From Pirellulaceae bacterium (GTDB lineage: Bacteria > Planctomycetota > Planctomycetia > Pirellulales > Pirellulaceae), in assembly GCA_022448315.1 (NCBI GenBank), contig JAKVCA010000025.1, positions 32,728 through 96,727 of the forward strand: a stretch of 64,000 nucleotides of DNA. The letters are read 5' to 3'. The notes under the pieces were generated by a model. The model did no database searches. It was not told the DNA's origin and saw only the letters and a list, made by a program, of their open reading frames with translations. Below, piece after piece: positions 18,510 through 28,529 of the stretch. Both the position numbers and the translations under genes were made by a program. Within the stretch, counting starts at the first letter, position 1. Each line of letters starts with the position of its first letter.

Positions 18510-18892
18510 CGCCTGCCTCCTTTTTGCCATTTGGATAGCTTCGCTCGCGTGGACCGCCAAGTCTGAACACAGACTCTCATTCAATTTCTGGACGCAGATT
18601 TCAATTTCTGAACGCAGATGATTGAACCTCTGCGTTGCTGGCCACGTCGCGAACTCGTACGAACACCGGCACCAAGTTACCAGATTTCACGCGGTGACCT
18701 GAAGTGCGACGGGCGATTTTTAAATGGGTCATGGAAAGGTTGAAGGCCGCATTGATGCACACCTGAAGTCCGACCGATTGGATTCTCGACCACAATCAAG
18801 TTACGCTGAGAAGAAGCCAAACTCGGAGAGGAGATCGTCTGTTTCTCTCAGGACCATCGTTCCGTGTCTTTCTGACTGTCTCATCTTGCCCC
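18510..18892. other. divergent intergenic region with a 20-base tandem duplication
   Basis: This spacer (383 bases) separates the LURP-one gene (-) from a sulfatase (+) and should hold both promoters. The only distinct structure is the tandem duplication at 18580-18619. I see no credible gene here; in-frame extensions of both neighbours into this region lack ribosome binding sites. Confidence 0.5.
18580..18619. repeat. 20-bp tandem duplication (2 copies, 1 mismatch)
   Basis: TTCAATTTCTGGACGCAGAT (18580-18599) is followed at once by TTCAATTTCTGAACGCAGAT (18600-18619). The copies are directly adjacent and differ at one base. It lies upstream of the LURP-one gene. It could be a slippage product or a doubled regulator site. 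Confidence 0.9.
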
Positions 18893-20374
18893 ATGGATCA
18901 ATCTCCGGTGCAGACAACCACGTCACCATTAAAAAAGCGATTGACTGCAATTGTCTGGCTGGTCATCTTCGGAACTCTGTTTCTGATGGGCCGAGTCGAA
19001 GCCGACGAAACACGTAGCCCAAACGTGCTGATGATCTGCATCGACGACCTGAATGACTGGGTCGGCTTTCTTGGAGGCCACCCTCAGGCGTTGACACCCA
19101 ACATGGACGCTTTGGCTCGCCGCGGCGTCAACTTCACCAATGCCCACTGCGTGGTTCCAGTATGCTCGCCCTCTCGGATCAGCGTAATTTCGGGCACCGC
19201 TCCCACAACCCATGGAAGTTACGAACTCGGCCCCAAGTTTGAGGAACTGCCTGCACTCCGTCGCACGCCCACGATGCATCGATACTTCAAAGATCACGGG
19301 TATGTCACGATCACCGGTGGCAAAGTCCTGCATCACAATTTTGGAGGACGACTTGCGCAGGATATTGATCGAAATCTGGGGAGAACTCGCAGTCCTCGCC
19401 CCAAGATGCAACTCAATCGTCCCGCCGACTGGAGTGCCGCTTGGGATTGGGGAGCTTTCCCCCAAGCCGATGAAAGCATGGCGGATTTCCAACTCTCTCA
19501 AGAAGTTGCAAGAACCTTGAAGAGGCCGATGGATCAACCGTTTTTCATGTCGGTTGGATTTTTCAGACCCCACGTTCCCCTTTACGTCCCACCGAAGTGG
19601 TTTGAGCTTTATCCACCCTCCGAATTGAAGCTGACCACTCCCGCTTCAGATGACCTTGATCATCTTCCACCCAACTTCCTGAATATCAATCAATACGCCG
19701 TCGCACCCACTCACCAGCAGGTCATTCAAAACCATAAGCAGCAGGGACTCACTCAAGCCTATCTCGCCTCAATCAGCTTCGTCGATCATTGTGTCGGGGT
19801 GGTTCTGGACGCACTCGAAAAGGGGCCTCATCGCGACAACACGATTCTCCTGCTTTGGAGCGATCACGGCTTCCATCTCGGCGAGAAACACCACTGGGCC
19901 AAACGAACCCTGTGGGAGGAATCGACTCGAGTCCCCTTATTGTTTTCGGGCCCGGGAATCACTGCGGGGCAGGTCTGTCATGAACCCGTGAGCCTTTTGG
20001 ACCTTTTTCCTTCACTCGTCGAACTATGCCACCTCCCCACAAATGAACGGAATGAGGGTGTCTCGCTGGGGCCGCAATTGAGACGTGCGGAGACGCCCCG
20101 AGATCGCCCCGCCATATCCTCGTCTTACGCTGGCAATCATGCGGTTCGTTCACGCGACTGGAGATTGATTGTCTATGATGATGGACAGAAAGAGCTCTAC
20201 CATCACAAGGTCGATCCTCAAGAGCACCACAACCTTGCCGATCACCCCGAACACTTGGAGACTCAGCGGAAGTTGATGCGTTGGCTTCCGAAAGACGCAG
20301 CGCCGGAATTCAAGCGGAAGTCGGAAAGACCTTATCGTTCCAGAGTGAATTCGAATACGCCTCCTCCTAAATGA
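18893..20374 (+). CDS. secreted/anchored sulfatase, iduronate-2-sulfatase-like
   Basis: A 493-residue type I sulfatase. The N-terminus has charged residues (SPLKKR) followed by LTAIVWLVIFGTLFLMG, a signal peptide or anchor ending near VEADE. Metal-binding ICIDDLNDW (D51, D52), formylglycine motif C91-SPSR-95, and the second cluster [16 protein letters not shown] are intact. Segment FFMSVGFFRPHVPLYVP is typical of iduronate-2-sulfatase-like members. The stop overlaps an in-frame ATG of the following long frame, but that gene's likely start is 143 bases further on. The upstream 380-base spacer should contain the promoter. Confidence 0.9.
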   Translation: MDQSPVQTTTSPLKKRLTAIVWLVIFGTLFLMGRVEADETRSPNVLMICIDDLNDWVGFLGGHPQALTPNMDALARRGVNFTNAHCVVPVCSPSRISVISGTAPTTHGSYELGPKFEELPALRRTPTMHRYFKDHGYVTITGGKVLHHNFGGRLAQDIDRNLGRTRSPRPKMQLNRPADWSAAWDWGAFPQADESMADFQLSQEVARTLKRPMDQPFFMSVGFFRPHVPLYVPPKWFELYPPSELKLTTPASDDLDHLPPNFLNINQYAVAPTHQQVIQNHKQQGLTQAYLASISFVDHCVGVVLDALEKGPHRDNTILLLWSDHGFHLGEKHHWAKRTLWEESTRVPLLFSGPGITAGQVCHEPVSLLDLFPSLVELCHLPTNERNEGVSLGPQLRRAETPRDRPAISSSYAGNHAVRSRDWRLIVYDDGQKELYHHKVDPQEHHNLADHPEHLETQRKLMRWLPKDAAPEFKRKSERPYRSRVNSNTPPPK

Positions 20375-20517
20375 AGGAGAGCAACCTCGCGGTTAGCAGG
20401 GCGACGATTCGACTTAGACCCGTCAAGCCCCCGCGAAAGGTCAATTGCAACGACGACCCACAATCGCAGGCTTGCCGAAACAAGAAAGCCTCCATCCAGG
20501 TGTCAGGGAAATTAAGC

Positions 20518-22905
20518 ATGCATCTTCGATGCCTTCATCCATTAAAGCTTGCCACGGCAGGTCTATTTTCAGTACTGCAGGTTTTCCTTTTCACGCCACA
20601 ATGCGTCTTTGCCGAAGCACCTCCCCGGATTGATTATTGCCAACGCCTGCAACAGGAAATCCAGAATCGAAAGCACGGCTTCCTTGCAGGCAACCTTGCG
20701 TACTATGTCGGAGGTTTCCATGCGAGCTGGGACCTGAAGGAGCATGAGACGCTTGGGCTGACCCACCCCTTCTATCATGACCTCCGCAGTCGTGGAGTGG
20801 GCTTGGTGGAAAGTGCCGGCACCGGTTCCGAGGATACCGGGGTCGGAAATGATTTTTCAGGTTGGGAATTCTACAAAGACACGCGTGTGCTTGTTGGCAG
20901 CGTGGTGGTTGACGGAGAAACCCATCGGAATCCGATTCCATCGAGCATGAAATGGCAACCTGACAAGATGATCTGTGAATACCTCGTCGGCGGAGTTCAC
21001 ATTCGGGAGGAAAAGTTTATTTCACTCGATGATGTTGCCTGCACCATCATCACGTCCGATCAACCCGTTCTGCTACGGTTTGAAGGTCAAAGCTTCCTGG
21101 GTCGGCACAGTATCGAGAGCACTGCGACGATCCAACACCACGGCGAGATGAATGCCCTGCAAATCACCGAAGGTGGAACCACGCATTGTGTCCCCGATCC
21201 GGACCGGATTCGAAAGATGGGGCCGATCATGTATCAGGGAATGCATACGGTCCTCTCTTCTTCGCGAGACTTTGGAAAAGCTCACCGACTGGAAAAAGGG
21301 CCCGAGGGCCAATGGAAATATGAAATCGATCTTCCGTGCGATTCGGAAGGAGTCGCGGTGGCTTGGACGATGCACGACGATGCACGAACTGCCTTATTGA
21401 AGGCTCGAAAGTTGCTTCAAAAACCACACGAGAAACTCGCTGCGAAAACCGCAGAAATGAATCGCCAGCTTAACGACGAAATCCCCTGGTTTCGTTGCTC
21501 GGACCCAAAACATGAGGACATCTACTACTTTCTCTGGTCCCTGTACCTCATGTATTACATCGATGTCGATCGGGACTGGGAGACCGTCCCGCATACGCAA
21601 ACGGCAGTCAACAATTTCCTCGGGATGCATCGTTATGACGCGACATTTCAAATTAAAGTCGGGTCTTGGCTGGCCGACAAGCGGGAATTCGCATACGGGA
21701 ACGTCTTGACGTGGAAACCCCTTGTCGAGGCAGGGCATTATCGTAAATCTCCCAACGGAGTGATTGCCCTTTCTGACAACAAGGGACGGACATGGCATTC
21801 CGGAGCCTATGGAAATGAACTGTCCGAACACGTTCGAGGCGCTTGGCAGATCTATCAGCACACGGCCGACCTGAGCTTCTTAAACGCTTGCTATGACTCC
21901 TACTTTCGCGAAGTCTTCTGGGACCGCATCTCCTCGTTTTACTCCAACCATTTTGAAGTGGCCGAGATCTTGGCTGAAATGGCACGACTGACCGGTCACC
22001 TTGATGACATCCCGCACTGGAACCAGCAGGTCCCTGACCAACCAGAAGACCGAGACCACTGGTTTCGCCAACGGTGGGAAATGCATGACCACGAAAAGTA
22101 CTTCGCTGGCCCACGGGATGGCATGTTGATGACCACAGGTTTCTGGCACATGCGGTCCAAGTATTTCCCGCGTGAATATGCAAAACAGATGACCGACCAT
22201 TGGGCGAAGAATTCGGAGCGTGGATTTTTCGGCCAGTTTTTTCCGCTGGCAATGTCCCGACACTCCATGCGACAGTTTGCGACACAAGATGACCTGGCCT
22301 TCGGCTATACGCCCGACACCGCCTACTTCACTTTGAGCGGCATGTTTCACCAAAGACTGTGTGACGTCGCGTCACAACTGACACTTAACCATCTGGAACG
22401 CTACAACTACCACGATGAGTGGCAACTTCCCGTCGCACCAGAAGCGTACCGGAGGGATGGCAGCCTGTTTGGGGATCAGTTTTCAAATTTTAACGCGGGT
22501 AAAATTCTGCTTTACCTCGAAGGACTCGCAGGCCTCGAGTATTCGATCCCTCAAAATCGTCTTTTCATTCGCGAGTCGATGCCGAAGTCGTGGCAATGGA
22601 TGGAATTCCGCCTCCCCCTGTCCTTAACCGAAGGGGGTGAGGAAACGTGGACGACCATTCGAGTTGAACGGAAGGGTGAGGGCAAAGAGGTGATCAAGAC
22701 CATCTCGGTAAGTGACTCTCCGCTGCAGATCACCATTGCCCCATGGTTGGATGACCAAAAGCAGGTTTCCACGCTCCCTCACCCCCAAGCGTCGCAAAAA
22801 ACGCTGGATAACAGGAACGACCTTGCGGACTCGCCCCTCTTTCCTGAGTACACGTTTGCTCCAAAGCAAAACTCGGCCTCCGTCGAACTTCACTACTCGC
22901 GATGA
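20518..22905 (+). CDS. predicted secreted six-hairpin (alpha/alpha-barrel) glycosidase
   Basis: A 795-residue protein. The ATG at 20518 gives a good signal peptide (LATAGLFSVLQVFLFTPQCVFAE); an ATG at 20371 overlapping the sulfatase stop would bury it behind 49 residues. Residues ~30-270 look like an N-terminal beta-sandwich; ~300-700 are helical with aromatic-rich repeats (WSLYLMYYIDVDRDWE, FWDRISSFYSNHFEVAEIL, FWHMRSKYFPREYAKQM), the texture of (alpha/alpha)6 glycosidases such as MGH1-like/GH63 clan members. Acidic candidates for catalysis cannot be assigned without an alignment. Placed between two sulfatases, it probably acts on the desulfated glycan. No precise family claimed. Confidence 0.6.
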   Translation: MHLRCLHPLKLATAGLFSVLQVFLFTPQCVFAEAPPRIDYCQRLQQEIQNRKHGFLAGNLAYYVGGFHASWDLKEHETLGLTHPFYHDLRSRGVGLVESAGTGSEDTGVGNDFSGWEFYKDTRVLVGSVVVDGETHRNPIPSSMKWQPDKMICEYLVGGVHIREEKFISLDDVACTIITSDQPVLLRFEGQSFLGRHSIESTATIQHHGEMNALQITEGGTTHCVPDPDRIRKMGPIMYQGMHTVLSSSRDFGKAHRLEKGPEGQWKYEIDLPCDSEGVAVAWTMHDDARTALLKARKLLQKPHEKLAAKTAEMNRQLNDEIPWFRCSDPKHEDIYYFLWSLYLMYYIDVDRDWETVPHTQTAVNNFLGMHRYDATFQIKVGSWLADKREFAYGNVLTWKPLVEAGHYRKSPNGVIALSDNKGRTWHSGAYGNELSEHVRGAWQIYQHTADLSFLNACYDSYFREVFWDRISSFYSNHFEVAEILAEMARLTGHLDDIPHWNQQVPDQPEDRDHWFRQRWEMHDHEKYFAGPRDGMLMTTGFWHMRSKYFPREYAKQMTDHWAKNSERGFFGQFFPLAMSRHSMRQFATQDDLAFGYTPDTAYFTLSGMFHQRLCDVASQLTLNHLERYNYHDEWQLPVAPEAYRRDGSLFGDQFSNFNAGKILLYLEGLAGLEYSIPQNRLFIRESMPKSWQWMEFRLPLSLTEGGEETWTTIRVERKGEGKEVIKTISVSDSPLQITIAPWLDDQKQVSTLPHPQASQKTLDNRNDLADSPLFPEYTFAPKQNSASVELHYSR

Positions 22906-23292
22906 TTTCGATCCATTCCACCGCGATCATCAAGAATCTCAACGTGTGGTCAACTGAAGACTCGCCACTCGGCGCTCTGAAATTCAACCAAGACCCCCGG
23001 CGGAAATTTTTCAAAACCATTCGCGACTCCCATATCCCCACGCACCACCCGACGCGGATCTCATCTCGCCCCGTCCCGTAACGGGATCGCAATCCACCGG
23101 CAAAATGCGGCGTCAATGCGGTCCCCCCAAACGACAGTTGAGTTACAATGAGCGAAATCGTGCCCCTCAAGACACTCCGAGATGGAGGCCAATGTTTTGG
23201 GTTTATTGCCCACAGATATCACACGTGACGCTTACACCGACACCCAGAAACACAACGTTCCCTCGAGAAATCCCAACAAAGGTTTTGCTTAT
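22906..23292. other. intergenic region (387 bases)
   Basis: No gene supported. A small perfect inverted repeat TCCCG-TAA-CGGGA lies at 23074-23086, not followed by a T-run. An in-frame ATG at 23182 would extend the next sulfatase by 37 polar residues ahead of its signal peptide, so I read the region as spacer and promoter. Confidence 0.45.
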
Positions 23293-24777
23293 ATGAGATT
23301 CGCCACCCTCTTTATCCAAGCCATTGTTTTCTTCGGCTGGATCATGCTTCCTCAACCAACGACCGAAGCGGAAGAACGCCCGAATATTCTCTGGATCTAC
23401 CTTGAAGATGTCAGCGGCTGGTTCAGTTGTTACGGGGATGAGGTCATCAAGACGCCCCACATTGATTCTTTGGCAAAACGAGGCATCCGCTTCGACCGAT
23501 TCTACACGTCGGCTGGCGTCTGTTCCGCCATGCGTTCGGGAACCATTCTGGGGATGATGCAGACCTCCGTTGGCGCGCATAACCATCGGAGTTGTCGATC
23601 GTCCTTTCGAAATCAGACCTTTGACGAGTACGATAAAAATGTGCTGCCCGAGGGCGTGAAAACGGTCCCCGAACTATTTCGGGCAGCTGGATATTACACG
23701 TTCAATGAAGGCACCGGAAAAGATGACTTCAATTTTGAATTCGACCGCGACTCCCTTTACGACCACCATGCAGGAGGTTGGAATTTCAAAGGGGCCAAAG
23801 AAGGGTCCGACTGGTCCGGTTGCCCCAAAGACAAGCCGTTTTTCGGTCAGATTCAATTCTCCGGTGGAAAGTCGGGAAAACGAGCGCCTCAAAAGACGCC
23901 GAGGGATTCAGTCCCGGTACCACCCTACTATCCAGACGTTCCCGAGGTTCGCGAAGAAATTGCTCACCACTATGATTGTCTGCTCTACACGGATGAACAG
24001 ATCGGCAATTTGATCGCAGCCCTGAAGCGTGATGGCCTATGGGAGAATACGATCCTGTTTCTCTTCAGCGATCACGGATACAAACTGCACCGTCACAAAC
24101 AGTACCTGTACGAGGGTGGGATCAAGATGCCCTGCATCGTCGCTGGTCCCGGTATCGAGGCGGGACAGGTGCGAAGCGACCTGATCAACAGTATTGACAT
24201 CGGTCCTGCTTCGCTGGCAGCAGCAGGACTCCCAATCCCCAAGACCATGGAAGGACAGGATTTCCTATCCAAAGATTACCAAGCCAAGGCGTACACCATT
24301 TCCGCGCGGGACCGTTGCGACTACACGATCGAAACCATCAGAGCGGTGATCACACCTCGGTTCAAGTATCTCAGGAATTACACGGATGACCGGCCCTACA
24401 TGCAGCCAAGTTATAAGGATCCATGGCCGGTCTCGAAAAAACTCCGTTCCATGATGGCGGCAGGAGAGATGAACAAAACGCAACTCGTGTTCTTTGCCCC
24501 CAAAGGCAAACCCGCGGAAGAACTTTATGATTTGGAAACGGACCCACATGAGATTTACAATTTGGCTGACGATCCTAACTACGCAAAACCATTGGCCCAG
24601 CACCGGATCATCCTCGCGGAATGGATCGAGGAGACCGGAGACCAAGGACAAACCCCCGAATCGGACATCGGTCTGATTTGCGCGTTGAAACGTTGGGGAG
24701 ATAAATGTGTCAACCCAGAATACGACCGGGTGCGTCACCTCCTTGAGCCAAAAGAAAGCTCGAAACCGCCCAAGTAA
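23293..24777 (+). CDS. secreted sulfatase with CSAMR active-site motif, heparan N-sulfatase-like
   Basis: A 494-residue type I sulfatase. The ATG at 23293 directly precedes the signal peptide (IQAIVFFGWIMLPQPTTEA). The formylglycine motif is C77-SAMR-81: Cys and Arg are kept, Ala replaces Pro as formylglycine-generating enzymes allow, and Met replaces the usual Ser/Thr. The first metal segment reads LEDVSGWFSCYGD, Glu-Asp rather than Asp-Asp. The second cluster FLFSDHGYKLHRHKQYLYEGG is intact. This arrangement resembles the SGSH/N-sulfoglucosamine sulfohydrolase-like group. Activity depends on a maturase elsewhere in the genome. Confidence 0.86.
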   Translation: MRFATLFIQAIVFFGWIMLPQPTTEAEERPNILWIYLEDVSGWFSCYGDEVIKTPHIDSLAKRGIRFDRFYTSAGVCSAMRSGTILGMMQTSVGAHNHRSCRSSFRNQTFDEYDKNVLPEGVKTVPELFRAAGYYTFNEGTGKDDFNFEFDRDSLYDHHAGGWNFKGAKEGSDWSGCPKDKPFFGQIQFSGGKSGKRAPQKTPRDSVPVPPYYPDVPEVREEIAHHYDCLLYTDEQIGNLIAALKRDGLWENTILFLFSDHGYKLHRHKQYLYEGGIKMPCIVAGPGIEAGQVRSDLINSIDIGPASLAAAGLPIPKTMEGQDFLSKDYQAKAYTISARDRCDYTIETIRAVITPRFKYLRNYTDDRPYMQPSYKDPWPVSKKLRSMMAAGEMNKTQLVFFAPKGKPAEELYDLETDPHEIYNLADDPNYAKPLAQHRIILAEWIEETGDQGQTPESDIGLICALKRWGDKCVNPEYDRVRHLLEPKESSKPPK

Positions 24778-24880
24778 GCTTGAATCTGATTCATCACTCG
24801 ATTAATCCTTCGACGTGGGAAATCCAACATCCTCGGCTTCCCGGAAGGTCACCACCTTTTTTACTGACATTAAAATCTTA

Positions 24881-27800
24881 ATGAAAAACCTAATCACTTT
24901 GTCGCTCGCGTTTCTCCTTGTCCCCGCCCTGCAAGCCTTGGCCGTGGAGAAGGAATTCAAGTCCCTTTTTAATGGGAAAGATCTGACCGGCTGGGCAGGC
25001 AAGTCGGAATTTTGGTCCGTCAAAGATGGGGCGATTTTCGGCGAAACGACACCCGATCGCCCCACCCAAGGCAATACGTTTCTTGTTTGGCAGGGTGGGG
25101 AAGTCGATGATTTCGTCTTCAAAGCCAAAGTCCGATTCTCCGGCAATAACTCAGGGGTTCAGTATCGAAGCGAGCATGTTGGCCCGGCGAAAAACTATGT
25201 CATGAAGGGTTACCAGGCGGACCTGCACCCTAAACCCGAATACTTTGGGATGCTGTACGCCGAGAAATGGCGTGGCGTTGTTGCCCAACGATTTCAAAAA
25301 GTGGTGGTCGGTCCAGACGGAAAGGCCGAGGTCATGGGTGAGGTGGGTGACAAAAACCAGAAACTGGTGGATCAAGAGTGGAATGAGCTGACCATTGTTG
25401 CGGTTGGAAACCGCCAAATTCATCGGGTCAATGGCGTGACGACCATGGACTTGACAGACAACCATCCTGAAGCCAAAAGAGAAGGACTGATCGGACTACA
25501 GCTCCATGCCGGCAAACCGATGAAAGTTGAATTTAAAGACATTCAACTCCTCAAACTGGGAATGGCAGAGGGTCGCAAGTGGCTAGATTCAGTCACGATC
25601 AAAACGGGCAACCTCGCCACGCCTGTCGATCGCATCAAGGCTCCCGAGGGCTTCAAAGTTGAATTGCTTTATTCTGTACCGTTCGAATCACAAGGCTCGT
25701 GGGTCAATCTCTGTGCGGACGACCGAGGCCGCCTGATCGTCAGTGATCAGTTCGGGGGCCTTTATCGCGTGACGCCGCCTGCTCGCGGCGAGACGCTTTC
25801 TGCCCAGAATGTTGAAAAAGTCGAAGCACCTATCCGGGCCGTAAATGGCATGGCGTGGATAAACGGTGCATTGTATGTCGGCGTCAATGATTACGAAAAT
25901 AAAATCCCTTCGGGCCTCTACAAAGTCACCGATAGCGACAACGATGACCAACTTGATCATGTCGAATTGCTGCGGGAATTTTCAGCCCGCGGTGATCATG
26001 GTGTTCACGCCATCGTGCCGACACCTGATGGAAAGTCGTTTTTCCTCATTACCGGCAACACGGCCAAGCCCACGGAATTGGCTTCAAACTCTCAAGTGCC
26101 GCAAATCTGGGGCGAAGACCACCTTTTGCCCAGCTTTCCGGATGGCCGAGGCCATAATCGAGGTGTGCTTGCCCCCGGTGGGATCATTTACCGAGTCGAT
26201 CTTGCAGGAAAGAACTTCGAAGCCTATGCAAACGGATTTCGGAACATTTTCGATGCCGCGATCAATCGGGATGGGGAACTATTCACGTACGACGCCGACA
26301 TGGAATATGACTTCAATGCCCCCTGGTATCGACCGACGCGAATTTGTCACGTGGTCAGTGGCGCGGAATTTGGATGGAGAAACGGGGCAGGGAAACGTCC
26401 TCCCTTTTATTCGGACAACGCCCCCGGGGTGCTCGATATCGGCCCGGGATCACCGACAGGAGTCACGTTCGGTTACGGTGCGAAATTCCCTGCTCGATTT
26501 CAAAACGCGCTTTACGCGTTGGACTGGAGCTGGGGTAAGCTCTACGCCGTCCACCTGACCCCGGATGGGGCTTCCTATTCCGCCACCAAGGAAGAATTCC
26601 TGACTGGAGCACCTTTGCCCATTACCGATGCCATCGTTCATCCTGGCGATGGAGCCATGTACTTCACCATTGGGGGTCGGAAGGTGCAATCGGGATTGTA
26701 CCGAGTCACCTATGTGGGAGACGAGTCGACGCAACCGGTCCCGAATGTGACGAGTCCTCCTTCCGAGGCCGTCACTTTACGCCGATCCCTCGAAAAATTT
26801 CACGGGCGACAGGCCCCCGAGGCGGTGGAGGTCGCATGGCCTCACCTCGCAAGCAGCGATCGTTTCATCAGAATGGCTGCCCGTACTGCTATCGAACACC
26901 AGGCGGTCGATAGCTGGACCCAGAAGACACTCGATGAAAAAAATCCTGCCATCCAGGTTGAAGCGATGCTTGCCTTGGCGAGAGCCGCCGGGACTTGCCC
27001 GGAACATCGAAATGACGACTCTCCGGTTGTCGATGCTGGTTTACGGGACCAACTGCTCACTTCGATTCAAAGCATCGACATGTCAGATCTCGATGAGGAT
27101 CGACAGTTGACTGTTTACCGCACCCTCCAAATCATCCTCTCACGCATGGGTCGACCTGCGGACGTCAAGGCAAACAAGTTGATCGCTTGGTTGGAGCCCC
27201 GATTTCCCGCGGACTCTTACGAAGTGAACTGGCTACTCTGTGAAACTTTAGCTTGGCTGCAGTCACCGGAAGTCGCGGCCAAGACCATGGCGTTGATTGC
27301 CAAAGCTCCGACACAAGAGGAACAAATGCAGTACGCCAGATCCATTCGTATGCTCAAAAATGGGTGGACACCTGAACTCCGAGAATCTTACTTCGAATGG
27401 TTTCTCAAAGCCGCCAACTATCGAGGGGGCGCGAGTTTCGAGAAGTTTGTGCAGTTCATAAGGGACGATGCCGTTGCATCTTTGACAGACAACGAAAGAG
27501 AAACCTTCAAAGATTTGCTGGCCAAGAAGCCGGAGCAAAAGTCGGTGCTTGAAAACCTGGGCGCCATGTTCGAAGGCCGAACACCGACAAACTGGAAGCT
27601 CGATGCACTCACCGAGGCCGTTGAAGACGGCATGCAAGAACGAGACTTCGAGAAAGGTCGCGAGTTGTTCGCGGCGGCCGGTTGTTACGCGTGTCACCGT
27701 TTCCAAAATCAAGGGGGCATGACAGGGCCGGACCTTTCAACGGCTGGACGTCGATACTCAATTCGCGACTTGCTTGACCAGGTGATCAACCCGAGCAAAG

Positions 27801-28114
27801 TGATCAACGACCAGTTTTCTTCCGTCATGGTCCTCACGGATGATGGGGTGCTCCATACCGGAGTGATCGTCAATCTTGGCGTAAGGCGTGACGGAGGAGC
27901 CATCGTGCTCAATACGGATCTGACCAATCCAAACCAGAGAGTCACGATTGATCGAAGTACGATCGAAGAAATCGCTGTTTCGAAAACCTCGGCCATGCCT
28001 GCAGGTTTGTTAGCTCCGCTAACGGAAGAAGAAATTCAGGATCTCGTCGCTTACCTGATCAGCGGCGGTGACCCGAGTCATCAAGTGTTTGCACCTGCAA
28101 ACGCAAGTGAGTAG
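24881..28114 (+). CDS. secreted DUF1080 - sugar-dehydrogenase-like propeller - helical repeat - CxxCH heme fusion
   Basis: A 1077-residue protein starting at ATG 24881 (signal ITLSLAFLLVPALQALA). Residues ~25-225 are DUF1080 (FKSLFNGKDLTGW...SGVQYRSEH), a family containing 3-keto-disaccharide hydrolases. Residues ~245-630 form a glucose/sorbosone dehydrogenase-like propeller (APEGFKVELLYSVPF, GLYKVTDSDNDDQLD, ANGFRNIFDAAINRDGELFTYDADME). Residues ~650-900 are helical repeats. The C-terminus is a Pirellula/Verrucomicrobium-type heme domain with C935-YA-C938-H939, GPDLS and INPSKVI. A hydrolase, a presumed dehydrogenase and an electron-carrier site in one chain suggest oxidative sugar processing, which is inference. 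Confidence 0.85.
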   Translation: MKNLITLSLAFLLVPALQALAVEKEFKSLFNGKDLTGWAGKSEFWSVKDGAIFGETTPDRPTQGNTFLVWQGGEVDDFVFKAKVRFSGNNSGVQYRSEHVGPAKNYVMKGYQADLHPKPEYFGMLYAEKWRGVVAQRFQKVVVGPDGKAEVMGEVGDKNQKLVDQEWNELTIVAVGNRQIHRVNGVTTMDLTDNHPEAKREGLIGLQLHAGKPMKVEFKDIQLLKLGMAEGRKWLDSVTIKTGNLATPVDRIKAPEGFKVELLYSVPFESQGSWVNLCADDRGRLIVSDQFGGLYRVTPPARGETLSAQNVEKVEAPIRAVNGMAWINGALYVGVNDYENKIPSGLYKVTDSDNDDQLDHVELLREFSARGDHGVHAIVPTPDGKSFFLITGNTAKPTELASNSQVPQIWGEDHLLPSFPDGRGHNRGVLAPGGIIYRVDLAGKNFEAYANGFRNIFDAAINRDGELFTYDADMEYDFNAPWYRPTRICHVVSGAEFGWRNGAGKRPPFYSDNAPGVLDIGPGSPTGVTFGYGAKFPARFQNALYALDWSWGKLYAVHLTPDGASYSATKEEFLTGAPLPITDAIVHPGDGAMYFTIGGRKVQSGLYRVTYVGDESTQPVPNVTSPPSEAVTLRRSLEKFHGRQAPEAVEVAWPHLASSDRFIRMAARTAIEHQAVDSWTQKTLDEKNPAIQVEAMLALARAAGTCPEHRNDDSPVVDAGLRDQLLTSIQSIDMSDLDEDRQLTVYRTLQIILSRMGRPADVKANKLIAWLEPRFPADSYEVNWLLCETLAWLQSPEVAAKTMALIAKAPTQEEQMQYARSIRMLKNGWTPELRESYFEWFLKAANYRGGASFEKFVQFIRDDAVASLTDNERETFKDLLAKKPEQKSVLENLGAMFEGRTPTNWKLDALTEAVEDGMQERDFEKGRELFAAAGCYACHRFQNQGGMTGPDLSTAGRRYSIRDLLDQVINPSKVINDQFSSVMVLTDDGVLHTGVIVNLGVRRDGGAIVLNTDLTNPNQRVTIDRSTIEEIAVSKTSAMPAGLLAPLTEEEIQDLVAYLISGGDPSHQVFAPANASE

Positions 28115-28529
28115 TTATGCCGCGCTAGTGCATTCCAGAGGCAAGCCGAAGACGGAAGGTTCGATTTTTTCCGAGCGAGATTCGCGACGCGGCTTATGCC
28201 GTTTGTGTTTTTCCGGCCAGGATCCTTCGGGTTGGCCGCCGCACACTGCGGAAGTCTCCTCTGCTTTAGGCTGAGGACTTGCCTCGCTGTTCGTCCCTAG
28301 GTCGGAATGGTCGTCCTTGTGCTAGTGGGAGCCAAGTGCCCGCTCTGCGAGTTCAGCCGTTGCCGGTCCAAGCCGAGTGCGAAACATGCCGCTCTGGAAT
28401 GACGGTCTTGCTGGACAACGGCAAAAGCGGTTGCCTTCATGACGAAGCGCGCTGAAGATGCTGGCCCAAGAGAAATGCTCGAGGGCGAAGGAAAATCTAG
28501 GAGCGATCCGCAGATGGACCCGCTCCGCG
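28115..28529. other. convergent intergenic region (415 bases) with an imperfect inverted repeat
   Basis: The region lies between two stop codons facing each other. A 10-base perfect inverted repeat, CATTCCAGAG at 28131-28140 and CTCTGGAATG at 28392-28401, extends imperfectly to AGGCA/TGCCGCT on the inner side. No transposase, no target-site duplication and no clear hairpin-T-run terminator could be seen. Confidence 0.4.

Noticed and set aside
23074..23086. TCCCG-TAA-CGGGA hairpin as a terminator after the glycosidase gene
   Set aside because: Only five pairs, 168 bases after the stop and no T-run.
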